Of a DNA stretch of 6,358 bases, positions 5,148 through 6,358 are shown piece after piece; positions within the stretch are counted from its first letter, which is position 1, and each line of letters starts with the position of its first letter. Origin of the DNA: Piscirickettsiaceae bacterium. GTDB lineage: Bacteria > Pseudomonadota > Gammaproteobacteria > Nitrosococcales > Methylophagaceae. The notes below the pieces were generated by a model that was not told where the DNA came from, ran no database searches, and was given only the letters and a program-made list of their open reading frames with translations. The DNA lies in NCBI GenBank assembly GCA_018646825.1, contig JABGUA010000218.1, forward strand, positions 1 to 6,358, in the 5' to 3' direction. The position numbers were made by a program, and so were the translations under genes.

Positions 5148-5185
5148 CAAAATCGGCGCTCGATTTTACCCGAGCGCCGATTTTG
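5148..5185 (-). terminator. Strong intrinsic terminator of aceA
   Basis: Fifteen consecutive base pairs (5148-5162 with 5171-5185) form a stem with a GC-rich core (CGGCGCTCG/CGAGCGCCG), an 8-base loop, and flanking AAAA/TTTT so that a U run ends the hairpin on either strand. It starts 50 bases after the aceA stop on the minus strand. It is by far the most stable hairpin seen in the window and should insulate aceA from the downstream gene. Confidence 0.9.
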
Positions 5186-5235
5186 ACCTAGGCTTAACCG
5201 TTCAGTTTAAGCCCAGCAATTTAAGATCTAAGACC

Positions 5236-6358
5236 TTAGAACTGCTCTTCTTCAGTAGAACCTGTTAGTGCAGTTACTGAAGACTGACCACCTTGAATTA
5301 CAGTAGTCACGTCATCAAAGTAGCCTGCGCCAACTTCTTGCTGGTGACTTACGAAAGTATAACCTTTCTCAGCCGCAGCAAATTCTGGCTCTTGTACTTT
5401 TTCAACATAATGCTTCATGCCTTCGCCACGTGCGTAGTCATGCGCTAGGTCAAACATGTTGTACCACATGTTATGAATACCAGCGAGTGTGATGAATTGG
5501 TACTTGTAGCCTAAGTCAGACAAACCGTCTTGGAATCTAGCGATAGTTGCATCGTCTAGGTTCTTCTTCCAGTTGAATGATGGTGAGCAGTTGTATGCTA
5601 ATAACTGGCCTGGGTTCTCTGCACGAACTGCTTCCGCAAATTCACGAGCAAAACCTAAGTCTGGGGTACCGGTCTCACACCAAACCAAATCAGCATATGG
5701 TGCGTAAGCAATACCACGAGAAATCGCTTGCTCAGGACCATTGTTAACACGGTAGAAACCTTCTGCTGTACGTTCGCCTGTGCAGAATGGCTTATCATTC
5801 TCATCGAAGTCTGAAGTCAATAGATTTGCTGCTTCAGCATCGGTACGTGCTAATACGATAGTTGGAACACCTAAAACATCAGAAGCTAGGCGAGCTGCCT
5901 GTAGCTTTTGGATGGCTTCTTGTGTTGGAACTAGTACTTTACCGCCCATGTGACCACACTTCTTAACCGCAGCTAGCTGGTCTTCAAAGTGAGCGCCAGC
6001 AGCACCGTTGATGATCATGTTCTTCATCAATTCGAAAGCGTTTAATACACCACCGAAACCGGCTTCTGCATCCGCTACGATTGGTGCAAAGTAGTCTGTG
6101 TAACCGTCTTGACCTGGCTCTAAACCACGTCCCCATTGGATCTCATCAGCGCGCTTAAATGTATTGTTAATACGACGAACAACAGTAGGTACTGAGTCGT
6201 AAGCATATAGAGATTGATCTGGGTACATAGTTTCTGAAGTGTTTGCATCTGCTGCAACCTGCCAGCCAGATAGGTAAATCGCTTCGATACCTGCTTTCAC
6301 TTGTTGTAGTGCTTGACCACCAGTCAATGCGCCTAGGCAGTTTACATAGCCTTTCTTA
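5236..6358 (-). CDS. aceA: Isocitrate lyase, C-terminal 373 residues (gene continues past the right edge)
   Basis: Cleaves isocitrate to succinate and glyoxylate, the first step of the glyoxylate shunt for growth on acetate or fatty acids; a cytoplasmic, Mg-dependent homotetramer. The visible part starts KKGYVNCLGALTGGQALQQ, so the TTG at 6327 is an internal Leu and the true start lies outside the window. The signature KKCGHMGGK carries the catalytic Cys (residue 134 of the fragment). Other active-site blocks are SGWQVAADAN, HFEDQL, VLARTDAEA, WCETGTPDL and YNCSPSFNW. The protein ends TALTGSTEEEQF. The sequence strongly resembles E. coli AceA; equating the Cys with E. coli Cys195 implies about 61 missing residues and a total near 434, the short form and not the roughly 530-residue type. 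A strong terminator follows; malate synthase is not in the window. Confidence 0.97.
   Translation of the reverse strand, partial: KKGYVNCLGALTGGQALQQVKAGIEAIYLSGWQVAADANTSETMYPDQSLYAYDSVPTVVRRINNTFKRADEIQWGRGLEPGQDGYTDYFAPIVADAEAGFGGVLNAFELMKNMIINGAAGAHFEDQLAAVKKCGHMGGKVLVPTQEAIQKLQAARLASDVLGVPTIVLARTDAEAANLLTSDFDENDKPFCTGERTAEGFYRVNNGPEQAISRGIAYAPYADLVWCETGTPDLGFAREFAEAVRAENPGQLLAYNCSPSFNWKKNLDDATIARFQDGLSDLGYKYQFITLAGIHNMWYNMFDLAHDYARGEGMKHYVEKVQEPEFAAAEKGYTFVSHQQEVGAGYFDDVTTVIQGGQSSVTALTGSTEEEQF

Overview
The window looks like chromosomal DNA of a gammaproteobacterium, moderately AT-rich, probably marine or aquatic. Three features point that way: an isocitrate lyase very close to the short enterobacterial type, a DUF1820-family protein (common in non-enteric gammaproteobacteria), and an OprD-like porin. 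No ribosomal RNA or other decisive marker is present, so I do not name a genus. No mobile element, CRISPR array or recognisable defence locus was found.

Left part (1-2010, + strand): the C-terminal end of a deoxyribodipyrimidine photolyase enters from the left. It is followed by a stand-alone LuxR/FixJ-like regulator whose receiver-like half lacks the usual phosphorylation residues, then a MarR-family regulator. Two perfect inverted repeats sit close together ahead of the marR-type gene. A hairpin at about 1977-2003 separates it from the convergent porin gene.

Middle part (2078-4615, - strand): an OprD-family outer-membrane porin with a signal peptide; a gene-free stretch of about 600 bases with a run of consecutive hairpins at 3794-3976; a 68-residue CspA-family cold-shock protein; and a second gene-free stretch. 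The second stretch carries 10-bp phased tandem repeats upstream of the cold-shock gene and a dense cluster of inverted repeats downstream of a tRNA gene.

Right part (4616-6358, - strand): tRNA-Ser(GGA), a small DUF1820-family gene, a very strong hairpin terminator, and the 3' 373 codons of isocitrate lyase (glyoxylate shunt), which runs off the right edge.

The genes do not form one obvious pathway; most look like individually transcribed housekeeping or stress genes with separate signals. The parts least explained by known families are the two structured non-coding intervals (3794-3976 and 4437-4572), the phased repeats upstream of the cold-shock gene, and the degenerate-receiver regulator. 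I saw no convincing evidence of a complete new multi-gene system.
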